Below are positions 20,149 to 29,432 of a DNA stretch of 64,000 nt, piece after piece. Below the pieces are notes generated by a model. That model did no database searches. It worked only from the letters and a program-made list of their open reading frames with translations, and was not told where the DNA came from. Numbering within the stretch: position 1 is the first letter of the stretch; every line of letters begins with the position of its first letter. The stretch spans positions 1,364,001 through 1,428,000 of the forward strand of contig NC_015675.1 of NCBI RefSeq assembly GCF_000176035.2. The letters are read 5' to 3'. The DNA is from Mesorhizobium opportunistum WSM2075. Lineage in GTDB: Bacteria > Pseudomonadota > Alphaproteobacteria > Rhizobiales > Rhizobiaceae. The translations under genes were made by a program, and so were the position numbers.

Positions 20149-20390
20149 CAGAACGGCCGATGTTTGGCCAATGGCAGTCCGTTGCGCCTAATATACTCGT
20201 TGGAGCTTTCGATGGCTTCGTTGTTTTCTTCCTGCCATCGACGCGTTTTCTCCGCCGCTATCGCTTTCGCGATACCTGCCTCGGCAGCGCGGGAGATGTT
20301 GATGCCCAACGCCTTGGCGTCTTTGATCAACTGAGAGTCAATGGACGTGTTGACGGACGTCCTCTGAGGTTTTGGCCTCGATTGAAGCAT
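20148..20390 (-). CDS. ccdA: CcdA-like antitoxin
   Basis: 80 residues from ATG 20390, preceded by AAGAAGGG; longer in-frame extension is rejected because it crosses the promoter. The N-terminal part (RTSVNTSIDSQLIKDAKALG) fits the ribbon-helix-helix DNA-binding fold. The C-terminal part (ARRWQ-like TRRWQEENNEAIESSNEYI) fits the toxin-neutralising tail of CcdA. It overlaps ccdB by one base. The pair probably represses its own promoter, conditional on the toxin:antitoxin ratio. Confidence 0.85.
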   Translation of the reverse strand: MLQSRPKPQRTSVNTSIDSQLIKDAKALGINISRAAEAGIAKAIAAEKTRRWQEENNEAIESSNEYIRRNGLPLAKHRPF

Positions 20391-20410
20391 GGGGATGCCC
20401 TTCTTCCATG

Positions 20411-20444
20411 CGCATAATATACGCGCATAAAAGACCGCATGCAA
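20411..20444 (-). promoter_or_regulatory. ccdAB promoter with overlapping direct repeat
   Basis: On the minus strand TTGCAT (20444-20439) and TATATT (20421-20416) are separated by exactly 17 bases. TATGCGC occurs twice (around the -10) and forms overlapping near-palindromes, a likely CcdAB operator. The -10 ends 26 bases before the ccdA start. Confidence 0.55.
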
Positions 20445-20448
20445 TCGT

Positions 20449-22269
20449 TCACCCTTCCATCTCTTCCCGCAACATCTCCAGTTCCAGCCACTCTTCCTCA
20501 AGCGCCGCCAGCGTAGCGCGTTCCTTGTCGAGGGCGGCGATGGTCTTTTGGAACGAGGCTGGATCGCGCTCGTAATAGGCCGGGTCGGCGATGTTGTTTT
20601 CCAGCCGCGAGATCGACGCGGTCACCGCCTCGATCTTCTTGGGGAGCGATTCCAGCGCGAATTTCTGCTTGAACGACAGTTTCTTCGCCGGCCCTTTTGG
20701 CGCTGCCGGCTCGCTCCTGGCCTGAGCCGGCGTATCGGCGGCTTCAGTCTTGGCGCGCGCCTTGCGGTCGTCGAGCCTGGTGCCGCCGCGTTGGACCAGC
20801 ATGTCGGAATAGCCCCCGGCATATTCGACCCAGCGGCCGCCGCCGTCCGGCGCGATGATGCTGGTCACGGTGCGGTCGAGGAAATCGCGGTCGTGGCTGA
20901 CTAGGATGACGGTGCCGGCAAAACCGGCGACGAGTTCCTGCAGGAGTTCCAGCGTCTCCATGTCGAGATCGTTGGTCGGCTCGTCGAGCACCAGGAGGTT
21001 CGCCGGCCGCGCCAGCACGCGCGCCAGGATCAGTCGCGCCCGCTCGCCGCCGGACAATTCGCGCACCGGCGTGCGCGCCTGCTCCGGCTTGAACAGGAAA
21101 TCCTTCATGTAGGAGACGACATGGCGCTGCTCGCCATTGATGACGAGGTTTTCGCCGCGCCCGTCGGTGAGATACTGCGCCAGTGTCTCCTGCGGGTCGA
21201 CGGCCTCGCGCTTCTGGTCGAGCGTGGCGATCTCCAGATTGGTGCCGAGCCGCACCGAGCCTGCATCCGGCGCCAATTCACCGGTCAGCATCTTCAAAAG
21301 CGTCGTCTTGCCGGCGCCGTTCGGTCCGACGAGGCCGACGCGGTCGCCGCGCTGGATGCGGGTCGAGAATCCCTTGACCACGGTGAGATCGCCAAAACTC
21401 TTCTCGATGTTCTTGGCTTCGATCACCAGCTTGCCGGATTCGGCGGCGTCGCTGGCCACCATGGTCGCCGAACCCTCGGCGCCGCGATGGCCGCGAAAAC
21501 TCTTGCGCATGGTCTGCAACTCGCCGAGGCGGCGCATGTTGCGCTTGCGCCGCGCCGTCACGCCATAGCGCAGCCAGTGCTCCTCGCGCACGATCTGTCG
21601 GCCGAGCTTGTGTTGCTCGCGCTCTTCCTCTTCCAGCACCTGATCGCGCCATTCCTCGAAATGACCAAAACCCTTGTCGAGCCTGCGGGTCTGGCCGCGG
21701 TCGAGCCAGATGGTGGCGCGCGAGACGCGTTCGAGGAAACGGCGGTCGTGCGAGATGACGATAAGTGCCGATGAGGTGCGGACAAGCTCTTCTTCCAGCC
21801 ACTCGATGACCGACAGATCGAGATGGTTGGTCGGCTCATCAAGCAGCAGGATGTCGGGTTCCGGCGCCATGACGCGGGCAAGGGCGGCGCGCCTGGCTTC
21901 GCCGCCGGACAAATCGTTCGGCCGTTCCTCGCCCGACAGGCCGAGATGCTCCATCAGATAGCTGGCGCGGTAGGGATCGTCGGCGGGCCCGAGCCCCGCC
22001 TCGACATAGGCGCGCACGGTGGCAAAACCCTCCATGTCGGGCATCTGCGGCAGATAACGCACGGTCGCCGACGGCTGGCGGAACACCTCGCCGTCCTGGG
22101 GTTCGATCAGGCCGGCGGCGATCTTGAGCAGCGTCGACTTGCCCGAGCCGTTGCGGCCGACCAGCGCGATCTTATCGCCGGCCGAAGCGGTCAAGGCGGC
22201 GCCATCGAGCAGCGGTGTGCCGCCGAAGGTCAGTTTTATCCCGTCGAGATTGAGAAGAGGCGGGGCCAT
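20449..22269 (-). CDS. uup: ABC-F family ATPase (Uup-like)
   Basis: 606 residues from ATG 22269 (MAPPLLNLDGIKLTFGG). Two ABC domains without membrane segments: Walker A GRNGSGKST and GPNGAGKT, signatures LSGGEARR and LSGGERAR, and Walker B LLLDEPTNHLD and LVLDEPTNDLD. Between them is an ABC-F linker rich in Arg/Glu (HKLGRQIVREEHWLRYGVTARRKRN). A C-terminal coiled coil (about 540-606, LPKKIEAVTASISRLENNI) is typical of Uup. ABC-F proteins act on ribosomes, or for Uup on branched DNA and ribosome assembly; which applies here is not certain. The next gene upstream, thiN, ends two bases before the start, suggesting one operon. Confidence 0.9.
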   Translation of the reverse strand: MAPPLLNLDGIKLTFGGTPLLDGAALTASAGDKIALVGRNGSGKSTLLKIAAGLIEPQDGEVFRQPSATVRYLPQMPDMEGFATVRAYVEAGLGPADDPYRASYLMEHLGLSGEERPNDLSGGEARRAALARVMAPEPDILLLDEPTNHLDLSVIEWLEEELVRTSSALIVISHDRRFLERVSRATIWLDRGQTRRLDKGFGHFEEWRDQVLEEEEREQHKLGRQIVREEHWLRYGVTARRKRNMRRLGELQTMRKSFRGHRGAEGSATMVASDAAESGKLVIEAKNIEKSFGDLTVVKGFSTRIQRGDRVGLVGPNGAGKTTLLKMLTGELAPDAGSVRLGTNLEIATLDQKREAVDPQETLAQYLTDGRGENLVINGEQRHVVSYMKDFLFKPEQARTPVRELSGGERARLILARVLARPANLLVLDEPTNDLDMETLELLQELVAGFAGTVILVSHDRDFLDRTVTSIIAPDGGGRWVEYAGGYSDMLVQRGGTRLDDRKARAKTEAADTPAQARSEPAAPKGPAKKLSFKQKFALESLPKKIEAVTASISRLENNIADPAYYERDPASFQKTIAALDKERATLAALEEEWLELEMLREEMEG

Positions 22270-22270
22270 G

Positions 22271-22915
22271 TCAGCTTTCGGGCAAGGGATAGGGATGAGC
22301 GAGCAGCAGCGCGCGGCCATGGCCGAGCGCGATTTCGAGGCCCCCCCGGACCTCGTTGGAGATGGTCAGCGACGAACCGAAGGCCACCTCGACCTGGTTC
22401 AGCGGCCATTTGGCGCCGGTGACGGTCAGGCCGGCGAGGTCTGAAAAGCCGAGGATCGAAAACAGCGTGCCGTCGGTATAGTCGAAACCCGTCTTTCCCA
22501 ACAGCAAGGGCACGCCTTCCTGGGCGCCGCTGGTCAGCACCACTCCGGTGCCGGTCTCGGCCAGCCGCAGCGCGAGCGACAGATGCAGGAAAGCGTGGTC
22601 GGCCCGTTTGCCGCCGAAAGCGCCTGCCAGCACCAGGCGGGTCGCGCCTCGTTCGAGTGCGGCGGCGATCGCCAGTTCGCCATCGGTCTTGTCCTTCTCC
22701 GCCGGAAAGGTCTGGCGGGGCACGGCGGCCAGATCGTCAGGCAGATTAGCCGGCACCGAATCGAAATCACCCACCCAGAGTTCCGGGACAAGGCCGAGCA
22801 GCCGCGCATGGCCGATGCCGGCGTCGGCGGCGATCACGCGGCAGCCTTCGATCTGGCGGTCGAGCCGCGGCGTGCGGATGAGATCGCCGCCAAGCAGGAT
22901 GGTGAATGTGCTCAT
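22271..22915 (-). CDS. thiN: thiamine pyrophosphokinase
   Basis: 214 residues. Transfers pyrophosphate from ATP to thiamine to make TPP. Family motifs: [25 protein letters not shown] (the aspartate-rich GDFDS loop), [16 protein letters not shown], and [15 protein letters not shown]. It is divergent from thiBPQ, whose mRNA begins with a TPP riboswitch, so thiamine uptake and activation are neighbours. Co-directional with the ABC-F gene. Confidence 0.92.
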   Translation of the reverse strand: MSTFTILLGGDLIRTPRLDRQIEGCRVIAADAGIGHARLLGLVPELWVGDFDSVPANLPDDLAAVPRQTFPAEKDKTDGELAIAAALERGATRLVLAGAFGGKRADHAFLHLSLALRLAETGTGVVLTSGAQEGVPLLLGKTGFDYTDGTLFSILGFSDLAGLTVTGAKWPLNQVEVAFGSSLTISNEVRGGLEIALGHGRALLLAHPYPLPES

Positions 22916-23003
22916 ATCGTGTGGCCCTTACCAGCCCGACACGCGAAACGGAAGGCGGCAAACTCCCACTTGCGCGGTTCATTGGCCCGGCCTATGTGTC
23001 GAA

Positions 23004-23108
23004 ACGCTCTAACGGGGTGCCGGACGCGATCTTCGCGGACCGGCTGAGAGGCAGTCTCGCCAACCCGCTGAACCTGATCCGGTTTGTACCGGCGGAGGGA
23101 TTAGACGT
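23004..23108 (+). ncRNA. TPP riboswitch (THI element)
   Basis: The segment contains ACGGGGTGCC, GGCTGAGAGG, ACCCGCTGAACCTGATC and the closing GCGGAGGGATTAGACG, which are the conserved core elements of the TPP aptamer. It starts about 155 bases before thiB, and the thiB ribosome-binding site (AAGGAGG) follows within 50 bases. Control by sequestration of that site when TPP is bound is likely, as in other proteobacteria. Confidence 0.95.
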
Positions 23109-23160
23109 TTCGGACAGTCCGACGCCTCAATTCCTTTCAACTCGAACGAAGGAGGCGCCG

Positions 23161-24159
23161 ATGCGCACGCTTTTATACTCTCTTGTCTCGGCAGCGGTTC
23201 TGGCGCTGTCCGGGCCGGCCTTGGCCAAGGACAAGCTCACCGTCTACACTTATGAAAGCTTCACCGCCGATTGGGGTCCAGGCCCCGTGGTGAAGAAGGA
23301 ATTCGAGGCCGAATGCGGCTGCGATGTCGAGTTCGTCTCGGTCGCCGACGGCGTGGCGCTGCTCAACCGCGTCAAGCTCGAAGGGGCCTCGACCAAGGCC
23401 GACATCGTGCTCGGCCTCGACACCAATCTCACCGCCGATGCCAAGGCGACAGGCCTGTTCGCGCCGCATGGCGCGGTGTCCGACGTCGATGTGCCGGGTG
23501 GCTGGAGCGACGATACTTTCGTCCCCTTCGACTATGGCTACTTCGCCGTCGTCTATGACACGCAGAAGCTCAAGACACCGCCCAAGAGCCTCAAGGAACT
23601 GGTCGAGGGCAGTGCCGACGACAAGATCGTCATCCAGGATCCGCGCACTTCCACGCCGGGTCTCGGCCTGCTTTTGTGGGTCAAATCGGTCTATGGCGAC
23701 AAGGCGCCGGAGGCCTGGGCCAAGCTCAAGGCGAAGGTGCTGACGGTGACGCCGGGCTGGAGTGAGGCCTACGGCCTGTTCACCAAGGGCGAGGCGCCGA
23801 TGGTGCTGTCCTACACCACGTCGCCGGCCTATCACATGATCGCCGAGAACACCGAGCGCTACCAGGCGGCGTCCTTCGAGGAGGGCGAATACCTGCAGAT
23901 CGAGGTTGCCGGCATCACCACCACGGGCGCCAAGAACCCGCTGGCTGCAAAGTTCATGGCCTTCATGACCAGCCCGAAGTTCCAGGACGCCATCCCCGAG
24001 ACCAACTGGATGTTCCCCGCCGGCAAGACCGACAAGCCGCTCAACCCGGCCTTCGGCAAACTGGTCAAGCCGACCAAGACCTTGCTGTTCAGCCCCGAGG
24101 AGGTCGCCGCTAATCGCAAGGCCTGGGTGGATGAGTGGCTGGCGGTGATGAGCAGGTAG
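23161..24159 (+). CDS. thiB: thiamine ABC transporter substrate-binding protein ThiB
   Basis: 332 residues from ATG 23161 with AAGGAGG eight bases upstream. Signal peptide ends at GPALA. The mature protein begins [20 protein letters not shown], the ThiB hallmark, followed by [29 protein letters not shown] and [20 protein letters not shown]. It is a type II periplasmic binding protein capturing thiamine and its phosphates. First gene of thiBPQ behind the TPP riboswitch. Confidence 0.97.
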   Translation: MRTLLYSLVSAAVLALSGPALAKDKLTVYTYESFTADWGPGPVVKKEFEAECGCDVEFVSVADGVALLNRVKLEGASTKADIVLGLDTNLTADAKATGLFAPHGAVSDVDVPGGWSDDTFVPFDYGYFAVVYDTQKLKTPPKSLKELVEGSADDKIVIQDPRTSTPGLGLLLWVKSVYGDKAPEAWAKLKAKVLTVTPGWSEAYGLFTKGEAPMVLSYTTSPAYHMIAENTERYQAASFEEGEYLQIEVAGITTTGAKNPLAAKFMAFMTSPKFQDAIPETNWMFPAGKTDKPLNPAFGKLVKPTKTLLFSPEEVAANRKAWVDEWLAVMSR

Positions 24160-24186
24160 TTTTGAGGCAAACCGACCGAAGATGAT

Positions 24187-24364
24187 TGCTCTACGGCGCC
24201 CCCCTCTGTCCTGCCGGACATCTCCCCCACAAGGGGGGAGATCGAACGTCATCGGTGATTTCGCAAATCGCCGACGCTGCAGATATAAGCTAAGCGCGGA
24301 AACTGCCAATCTCCCCCCTCGTGGGGGAGATGTCCGGCAGGACAGAGGGGGGCGCCGTAGAGCA
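24187..24364. repeat. 44-bp perfect inverted repeat element inside thiBPQ
   Basis: Arm 24187-24230 is the exact reverse complement of arm 24321-24364 (44 of 44), with a 90-base centre. Each arm ends at a CTCCCCC/GGGGGAG motif that can fold on itself. It looks like a short non-autonomous element (MITE-like) or a dispersed palindromic repeat, placed between thiB and thiP and able to form a very strong mRNA hairpin. Confidence 0.9.
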
Positions 24365-24407
24365 CAATCCTTTGTAAGTGCCGCGACGCGCAGACAGGCG
24401 GTCCAGC

Positions 24408-26027
24408 GTGCAACGCGCGTCTGACCCCCGCGTCAGCGCCGGCATCATCGCGCTTTCCGCGATCGCGCTGCTGATCGGTGGCGCGTTTGCCGGGCTGCTT
24501 GTCGAGGGCGCCCACGATCTCACGGGCGCTTGGGCGGCCTTCGATCCCTATCTGCTGCGCGTCGTGCGCTTCACGCTCTGGCAGGCCGCGCTCTCGACCC
24601 TGTTGTCCGTCACCCCGGCGCTGTTCGTGGCGCGCGCCCTGTCGCGGCACCCGCGCTTCCCGGGCCGCGCCTTCATGCTGCAGCTCTTTGCCGTGCCGCT
24701 GGCGTTGCCGGCCATCGTCGCGGCGCTCGGGATCCTGGCGCTCTACGGCCGCGCCGGTTATTTCGCCGGTCTGTTCGGCGCGGTCGGCGGGCAGGGCTGG
24801 CCAGGCATTTACGGCCTGTCCGGCATCCTCGTCGCCCATGTCTTCTTCAACCTGCCGCTCAGCACGCGGCTGTTCCTCGAGGCGCTGCAGACCATTCCTG
24901 CCGACCAGTGGCGGCTGGCGAGCCAGCTTGGCATGGGCGCGCGGCCGGCGTTCCGGCTGATCGAATGGCCGACGCTGCGCGCCGCCTTGCCCGGCGTCGC
25001 CGGGCTCGTCTTCATGCTCTGCATTACCTCCTTCACCATCGTGCTGACGCTCGGCGGCGGACCAGGCGCGACGACGCTGGAAGTCGGCATCTATCAGGCG
25101 CTGCGCTTCGATTTCGATCCGGCGCGGGCGGTCGCGCTGACGCTGCTGCAGATCGCCTTGACCTTCATCGTGGTGCTGGCGCTGACGCGGCTTGGCGCCA
25201 ATGTCGTCGGCGACACCAACCTGCCGGTTGCACCGCGCCGTTATCTCTCCGTAAACCGGACCGAGACCTGGCTGAACGCGGCGCTCATCGTGCTGGCGCT
25301 GCTGTTCGTTGCCGGACCGATGGCGGCCACGGTGATCTCCGGGCTTGGCGCCGATCTCGGCCGGCTCGCCGGCGAGGCCGCGGTCCGGCAGGCGACGCTG
25401 ACGAGTGCGGTGCTGGCCTTCCTGTCGGCGCTGCTTTCGGTGATGCTGTCGCTGGCCTTGACCATGGCGCGCAGGGCGCTGGCGCTGAACCGCCGCTCCG
25501 GGCCAAGGACGCTGCTCGAACACGCCACCGATACCGGCGCGGGGTTCGTCCTGGTCGTGCCGCCCATCGTCATCGGCGCCGGCTGGTTCCTGCTGCTGCG
25601 CCATGCCGGCGATGTCTTCGCCATCGCCCCGGTCATGGTCGTGACCGTCAATGCGGTGATGGCGATGCCTTTCGCGTTGCGCGCGGTCCGTCCCGCCTAT
25701 GATGCGGGCAGCGAGCGTCACGAACGGCTCTGCGCGCAGCTCGGCATAGCGGGCTGGGCCAGGCTGCGGCTGGTCGACTGGCCGTCGCTGCGGCGGCCGC
25801 TCGCCACCGCCTTCGCCTTCGCCATGGCGCTGTCGCTTGGCGATCTCGGTGTCATCGCGCTGTTCGGCAGTGATTCCGTGCAGACATTGCCCTACCTTCT
25901 GCTGGCGCGCATGGGCAGCTACCGCACCGCGGACGCCGCCGGCCTGGCACTGTTGCTCGGCCTGGTTTGCCTGGCGCTGGTCCTGGCAGCGGACCGGCTG
26001 GGAAAAGGAATGGCCCGCGATGTCTGA
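24408..26027 (+). CDS. thiP: thiamine ABC transporter permease ThiP
   Basis: About 539 residues from GTG 24408 (an earlier in-frame GTG exists at 24378, just past the repeat element; the choice is uncertain). Two fused permease domains, about twelve membrane segments, each with an EAA-type loop: [28 protein letters not shown] and [27 protein letters not shown]. Moves thiamine through the inner membrane together with ThiB and ThiQ. Overlaps thiQ by eight bases. Confidence 0.93.
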   Translation: MQRASDPRVSAGIIALSAIALLIGGAFAGLLVEGAHDLTGAWAAFDPYLLRVVRFTLWQAALSTLLSVTPALFVARALSRHPRFPGRAFMLQLFAVPLALPAIVAALGILALYGRAGYFAGLFGAVGGQGWPGIYGLSGILVAHVFFNLPLSTRLFLEALQTIPADQWRLASQLGMGARPAFRLIEWPTLRAALPGVAGLVFMLCITSFTIVLTLGGGPGATTLEVGIYQALRFDFDPARAVALTLLQIALTFIVVLALTRLGANVVGDTNLPVAPRRYLSVNRTETWLNAALIVLALLFVAGPMAATVISGLGADLGRLAGEAAVRQATLTSAVLAFLSALLSVMLSLALTMARRALALNRRSGPRTLLEHATDTGAGFVLVVPPIVIGAGWFLLLRHAGDVFAIAPVMVVTVNAVMAMPFALRAVRPAYDAGSERHERLCAQLGIAGWARLRLVDWPSLRRPLATAFAFAMALSLGDLGVIALFGSDSVQTLPYLLLARMGSYRTADAAGLALLLGLVCLALVLAADRLGKGMARDV

Positions 26028-26796
26028 TGGGGCGATTGGCAGGAAAGGTGTTCCGGTGCGGCTGGACAAGGTTTCGTTCAGCTATGGCGAGGCGCCGCTC
26101 ACCTTCGATGTCGCGTTCGCCGCGGCGGAAATCACCGCCATCATGGGGCCGAGCGGCTCGGGGAAGTCGACGCTGCTCAACCTGGTCGCCGGGTTCGAGA
26201 CGCCACGGTCCGGCCGTGTGCTGATCGGCGGGGCCGATGTCGGCGGCGCGCCTCCGGCGGCGCGGCCGGTGTCGATGGTGTTCCAGGAAAACAATCTTTT
26301 CGCCCATCTCAGCGTCGAGCAGAATGTCGGGCTCGGCCGCTCGCCGTCGCTGCGGCTGACCGAGGCCGACCGCGCTGATATCGCCGACGCGCTTGCGCGC
26401 ACCGGCCTTGCCGGCAAGGAAAAACGCTTGCCGCGCGAACTCTCGGGCGGTGAGCGCCAGCGCGTCGCCCTGGCCCGCGTGCTGGTGCGCGATCGCCCGG
26501 TGCTGCTGCTCGACGAACCCTTCGCTTCGCTCGGGCCCGCTTTGCGCGACGACATGCTCGACCTGGTTGCCGGCGTCCATGCCGACCATGGCATGACGGT
26601 GCTGTTCGTCACGCACCAGCCGCAGGATGCGCGCCGCATCGGCCGCAATGTGGTGTTTCTGGACAATGGCGCCGTGGCGGCCACCGGCTCCGCCGAGGAT
26701 TTCTTTGCCGGGGCTGGTCCCGAGGCGTTCCGGCACTATATCGGTACCGGTGCTGGGGATGCCGTATCACGAGATATTGCCCGGAAGCGGACATAA
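26020..26796 (+). CDS. thiQ: thiamine ABC transporter ATP-binding protein ThiQ
   Basis: 258 residues from ATG 26020, inside the end of thiP. Walker [11 protein letters not shown]-loop [20 protein letters not shown], signature LSGGERQR, Walker B LLLDEPF and H-loop FVTHQ. It is a standard import-type ATPase powering ThiP. The coding frame is open further upstream but that part is the thiP shadow. Confidence 0.95.
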   Translation: MSDGAIGRKGVPVRLDKVSFSYGEAPLTFDVAFAAAEITAIMGPSGSGKSTLLNLVAGFETPRSGRVLIGGADVGGAPPAARPVSMVFQENNLFAHLSVEQNVGLGRSPSLRLTEADRADIADALARTGLAGKEKRLPRELSGGERQRVALARVLVRDRPVLLLDEPFASLGPALRDDMLDLVAGVHADHGMTVLFVTHQPQDARRIGRNVVFLDNGAVAATGSAEDFFAGAGPEAFRHYIGTGAGDAVSRDIARKRT

Positions 26797-26897
26797 TTTA
26801 CGGCCAAACCGTCTTCGGGCGAAGTGGCGCTTGCTTGCCATGGCAGACGTAGTGTGGCTAGGTCCGCCCTATTGGTCCGGCACAGGCCGTGATTTGC

Positions 26898-26952
26898 CTA
26901 CAGCATCCGCCGCACGCCCCGAGGGACGTGTGACGGATGCTGTAGTAGTTTG
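26898..26952 (+). terminator. large hairpin after thiBPQ
   Basis: Perfect 12-bp stem CTACAGCATCCG (26898-26909) / CGGATGCTGTAG (26934-26945) with inner pairing CGCACG/CGTGTG, followed by TAGTTTGTTT. It probably ends the thiBPQ transcript. The arms are AT-balanced and long, which suggests a dispersed palindrome used as a terminator. Confidence 0.65.
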
Positions 26953-27024
26953 TTTGCGCATGATAATTCCGAAGATCGCCCCCGATTTTCGTGGTCATGC
27001 GCCGGGACCCGAAAGGAAGCCGTT

Positions 27025-28521
27025 CTGGCGATCGGCGTTGACAGACCAAGATGGAACCCGCTGGCGCGCTTTCTGGCGCTGGCCGGTTTTGCCGTGGCGC
27101 TCGCAAGCTGCCAGATGTTCACACCTCCGGCAGTCCAGGAATCCGGGTTCCAGCCGTCCGACAAGCCGATCACGGTCGACAATGTCGGCGCCAACAACAA
27201 ACTCGCCGAACTGGCCAAGGCGCAGCACCCGCGCATCCTGGCGACTTATGGCGGGGAATATTCCGATCCCAAGCTCGAGCGCATGGTCGCCAAGGTGGTC
27301 GGCAGCCTGACCGTGGTGTCCGCCAATCCGACCCAGACCTACCGCATCACCATTTTGAATTCGCCCAACGTCAACGCCTTCGCGCTGCCGGGCGGTTATC
27401 TCTACATCACGCGCGGCCTGCTGGCGCTGGCAAACGATTCGTCCGAACTCGCCGCGGTCATCGCGCACGAGATGGGCCACGTCACCGCCAACCACGGCCT
27501 GCAACGCCAGCAGCTGGAGGCCGAGGAAGGCCTGGCGACCAAGGTGGTCTCGGACGTGCTCGGCGACAGCCCGACCGCCAAGGCCGCACTGATCCGCGGC
27601 AAGCTCAGGCTGGCGCAGTTCTCGCGCAACCAGGAGCTGGAAGCGGATGCCATCGGCATCAAGTCGATCGGCGAAGCCGGCTATGATCCATACGCCGCCG
27701 GCCGGTTCCTGCAATCGATGTCGGCCTATACCGATTTCCGCTCGATCAGCGGTGCCACCGACGCCAGCCTCGACTTCCTGGCGACGCATCCCAACACGCC
27801 GCAGCGCATCGACCTGGCGCAGCGCCATGCCCGCCAGTTCGGCGCCCCCGGCGTCGGCACGCGCGACCGCGATTCCTTCCTCGCCGGCATAGACGGCCTG
27901 CTCTACGGAGATACGCCGGAGGAAGGCTACGTGCGCGGCGAGACCTTCCTGCATCCGGGCCTCGGTGTGTCATTCACGGTGCCGGACGGCTTCATCATCG
28001 ACAATTCCGCGGCAGCGGTGACGGCGACCGGGCCGGGCGACATAGCCATCCGCTTCGACGGGGTTTCGATCGACAAGAACCGCGCCTTGACCGACTACAT
28101 CCGGAGCGGCTGGGTCGCCGGTCTCGACGACAGCACTGTCAAGCAGGAAACGATCAACGGCAACGAGGCGGCGACCGCGCATGCCGGCGCCGAAGGCTGG
28201 CAGTTCGACATCGCGGTGATCCGCGCCGGCGGCCAGGTCTACCGGCTGCTGACCGCTGCACCCTCGGCCAGCACCTCGCTCGACACGGTGGCACGCTCGG
28301 TCAGCGGGTCGTTTCGTATCCTGAGCCCTGCTGAAAAAGCGGCCCTGAAGCCGCTGCACATCCGCGTGCTCACCGTGCAGCCGGGACAGACCATGGGCTC
28401 GCTCGCCGCGCAGATGGTGGGCGTCGACCGCAAGCTCGACCTGTTCCGCGTGCTCAATGCGCTGTCGCCGGGTGCCGCGGTTTCGGCCGGCGACAAGGTC
28501 AAGATCGTCACCGACAAGTAG
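27025..28521 (+). CDS. M48-family metalloprotease, lipoprotein
   Basis: The zinc motif HEMGH (27466-27480) sits in a typical M48 context (ELAAVIAHEMGHVTANH), followed by NQELEADAIGIKSIGEAGYD carrying the third zinc ligand. This is a BepA-like periplasmic protease for outer-membrane quality control. The N-terminus has a signal LARFLALAGFAVALASC with a lipobox Cys. There is no in-frame ATG or GTG before the lipobox. The frame opens at TTG 26950, right beside the thi terminator, and CTG 27025 has GAAAGGAAG five bases upstream; I chose the latter, with doubt. The C-terminal 170 residues include a LysM-like segment (VQPGQTMGSLAAQMVG). Confidence 0.88.
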   Translation: MAIGVDRPRWNPLARFLALAGFAVALASCQMFTPPAVQESGFQPSDKPITVDNVGANNKLAELAKAQHPRILATYGGEYSDPKLERMVAKVVGSLTVVSANPTQTYRITILNSPNVNAFALPGGYLYITRGLLALANDSSELAAVIAHEMGHVTANHGLQRQQLEAEEGLATKVVSDVLGDSPTAKAALIRGKLRLAQFSRNQELEADAIGIKSIGEAGYDPYAAGRFLQSMSAYTDFRSISGATDASLDFLATHPNTPQRIDLAQRHARQFGAPGVGTRDRDSFLAGIDGLLYGDTPEEGYVRGETFLHPGLGVSFTVPDGFIIDNSAAAVTATGPGDIAIRFDGVSIDKNRALTDYIRSGWVAGLDDSTVKQETINGNEAATAHAGAEGWQFDIAVIRAGGQVYRLLTAAPSASTSLDTVARSVSGSFRILSPAEKAALKPLHIRVLTVQPGQTMGSLAAQMVGVDRKLDLFRVLNALSPGAAVSAGDKVKIVTDK

Positions 28522-28568
28522 GAGCGCGTTGCAAACGCACTCCGGGCTCTGACACACACTTTTGGGGA

Positions 28569-29432
28569 TCAGGCGGCTGTCGCCAGGAACTCCGGATTCT
28601 GCTTCACCAGCGCGACCTTGAGCTTTTCCATGGCGCGGGCCTCGATCTGGCGTACGCGCTCCTTGGAAATGCCGAGCGTTTCGCCGAGTGCCTCAAGCGT
28701 CGCACCCTCGTCGCTGAGCCGGCGTTCCTCGATGATGCGCAGTTCACGGGCGTTGAGGGCGGCGAGAGCCGCTTTCAGCCAGACGGAGCGGCGCGCGACA
28801 TCGATGCGGTCGCTGACGACCTCATCGGGCAGGGGATCGTCCGAGACCAGGAAATCCATCCGCTCGGTGGCGCCCGCATCGTCGGCCAGCGGCACGTTGA
28901 GCGAGGAATCCGGAGCCGACAGCCGCGAATCCATCATCGCCACATCAGCTTCGGAAACACCAAGCGCAACCGACACTTCGCGATACAGGGTTTCGTTGGA
29001 GAGCGGCTCGGCGCCATTTGCCAAGCGGGCACGCAAGCGCCTGAGATTGAAGAACAGCGCCTTTTGCGCGGAACTCGTGCCGCCGCGCACGATCGACCAA
29101 TTGCGCAGGATGTAGTCCTGCATCGAGGCTCGGATCCACCATGTCGCATAGGTCGAGAACCGCACGTCGCGTTCGGGCTCGAAGCGCGCGGCGGCCTCGA
29201 GCAGGCCGACATGGCCTTCCTGGATCAGATCGCCAAGCGGCAGGCCGTAATGGCGGAATTTGGAAGCCATGGAGATGACCAGCCGCATATGAGCGACGGT
29301 GATGCTGTGCAAAGCGTTCTGGTCGTTGTCTTCTTTCCAGAGCAGGGCCAGCCGATGCTCCTCGTCACGCTCCAGGTAGGGGGCCTTCATGGCCGCGCGG
29401 ACCATGGTCCGTCCTGCCGTGTCTTCCATCAT
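28569..29432 (-). CDS. rpoH: RNA polymerase sigma-32 factor, RpoH2 type
   Basis: 287 residues. Region 2 with DLIQEGHVGLLEAAARFEPERDVRFSTYATWWIRASMQDYILRNWS, the RpoH box QKALFFNLRRLR, and region 4 LEALGETLGISKERVRQIEARAMEKL identify a heat-shock-type sigma factor. Rhizobia usually have two; the sequence resembles my recollection of RpoH2. An EcfG-type promoter (GGAAC-N16-AGTT) lies about 90 bases upstream, as known for rpoH2 under general stress control. An in-frame ATG at 29402 is an alternative start. Confidence 0.94.
   Translation of the reverse strand: MMEDTAGRTMVRAAMKAPYLERDEEHRLALLWKEDNDQNALHSITVAHMRLVISMASKFRHYGLPLGDLIQEGHVGLLEAAARFEPERDVRFSTYATWWIRASMQDYILRNWSIVRGGTSSAQKALFFNLRRLRARLANGAEPLSNETLYREVSVALGVSEADVAMMDSRLSAPDSSLNVPLADDAGATERMDFLVSDDPLPDEVVSDRIDVARRSVWLKAALAALNARELRIIEERRLSDEGATLEALGETLGISKERVRQIEARAMEKLKVALVKQNPEFLATAA

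Noticed and set aside
20391..20501. N-terminal extension of CcdA
   Set aside because: Cys/Trp/Arg-rich, crosses the promoter and the ABC-F gene end.
24249..26069. 606-codon minus-strand frame over thiP
   Set aside because: Gln/Arg-rich shadow of ThiP, whose membrane protein features are clear.
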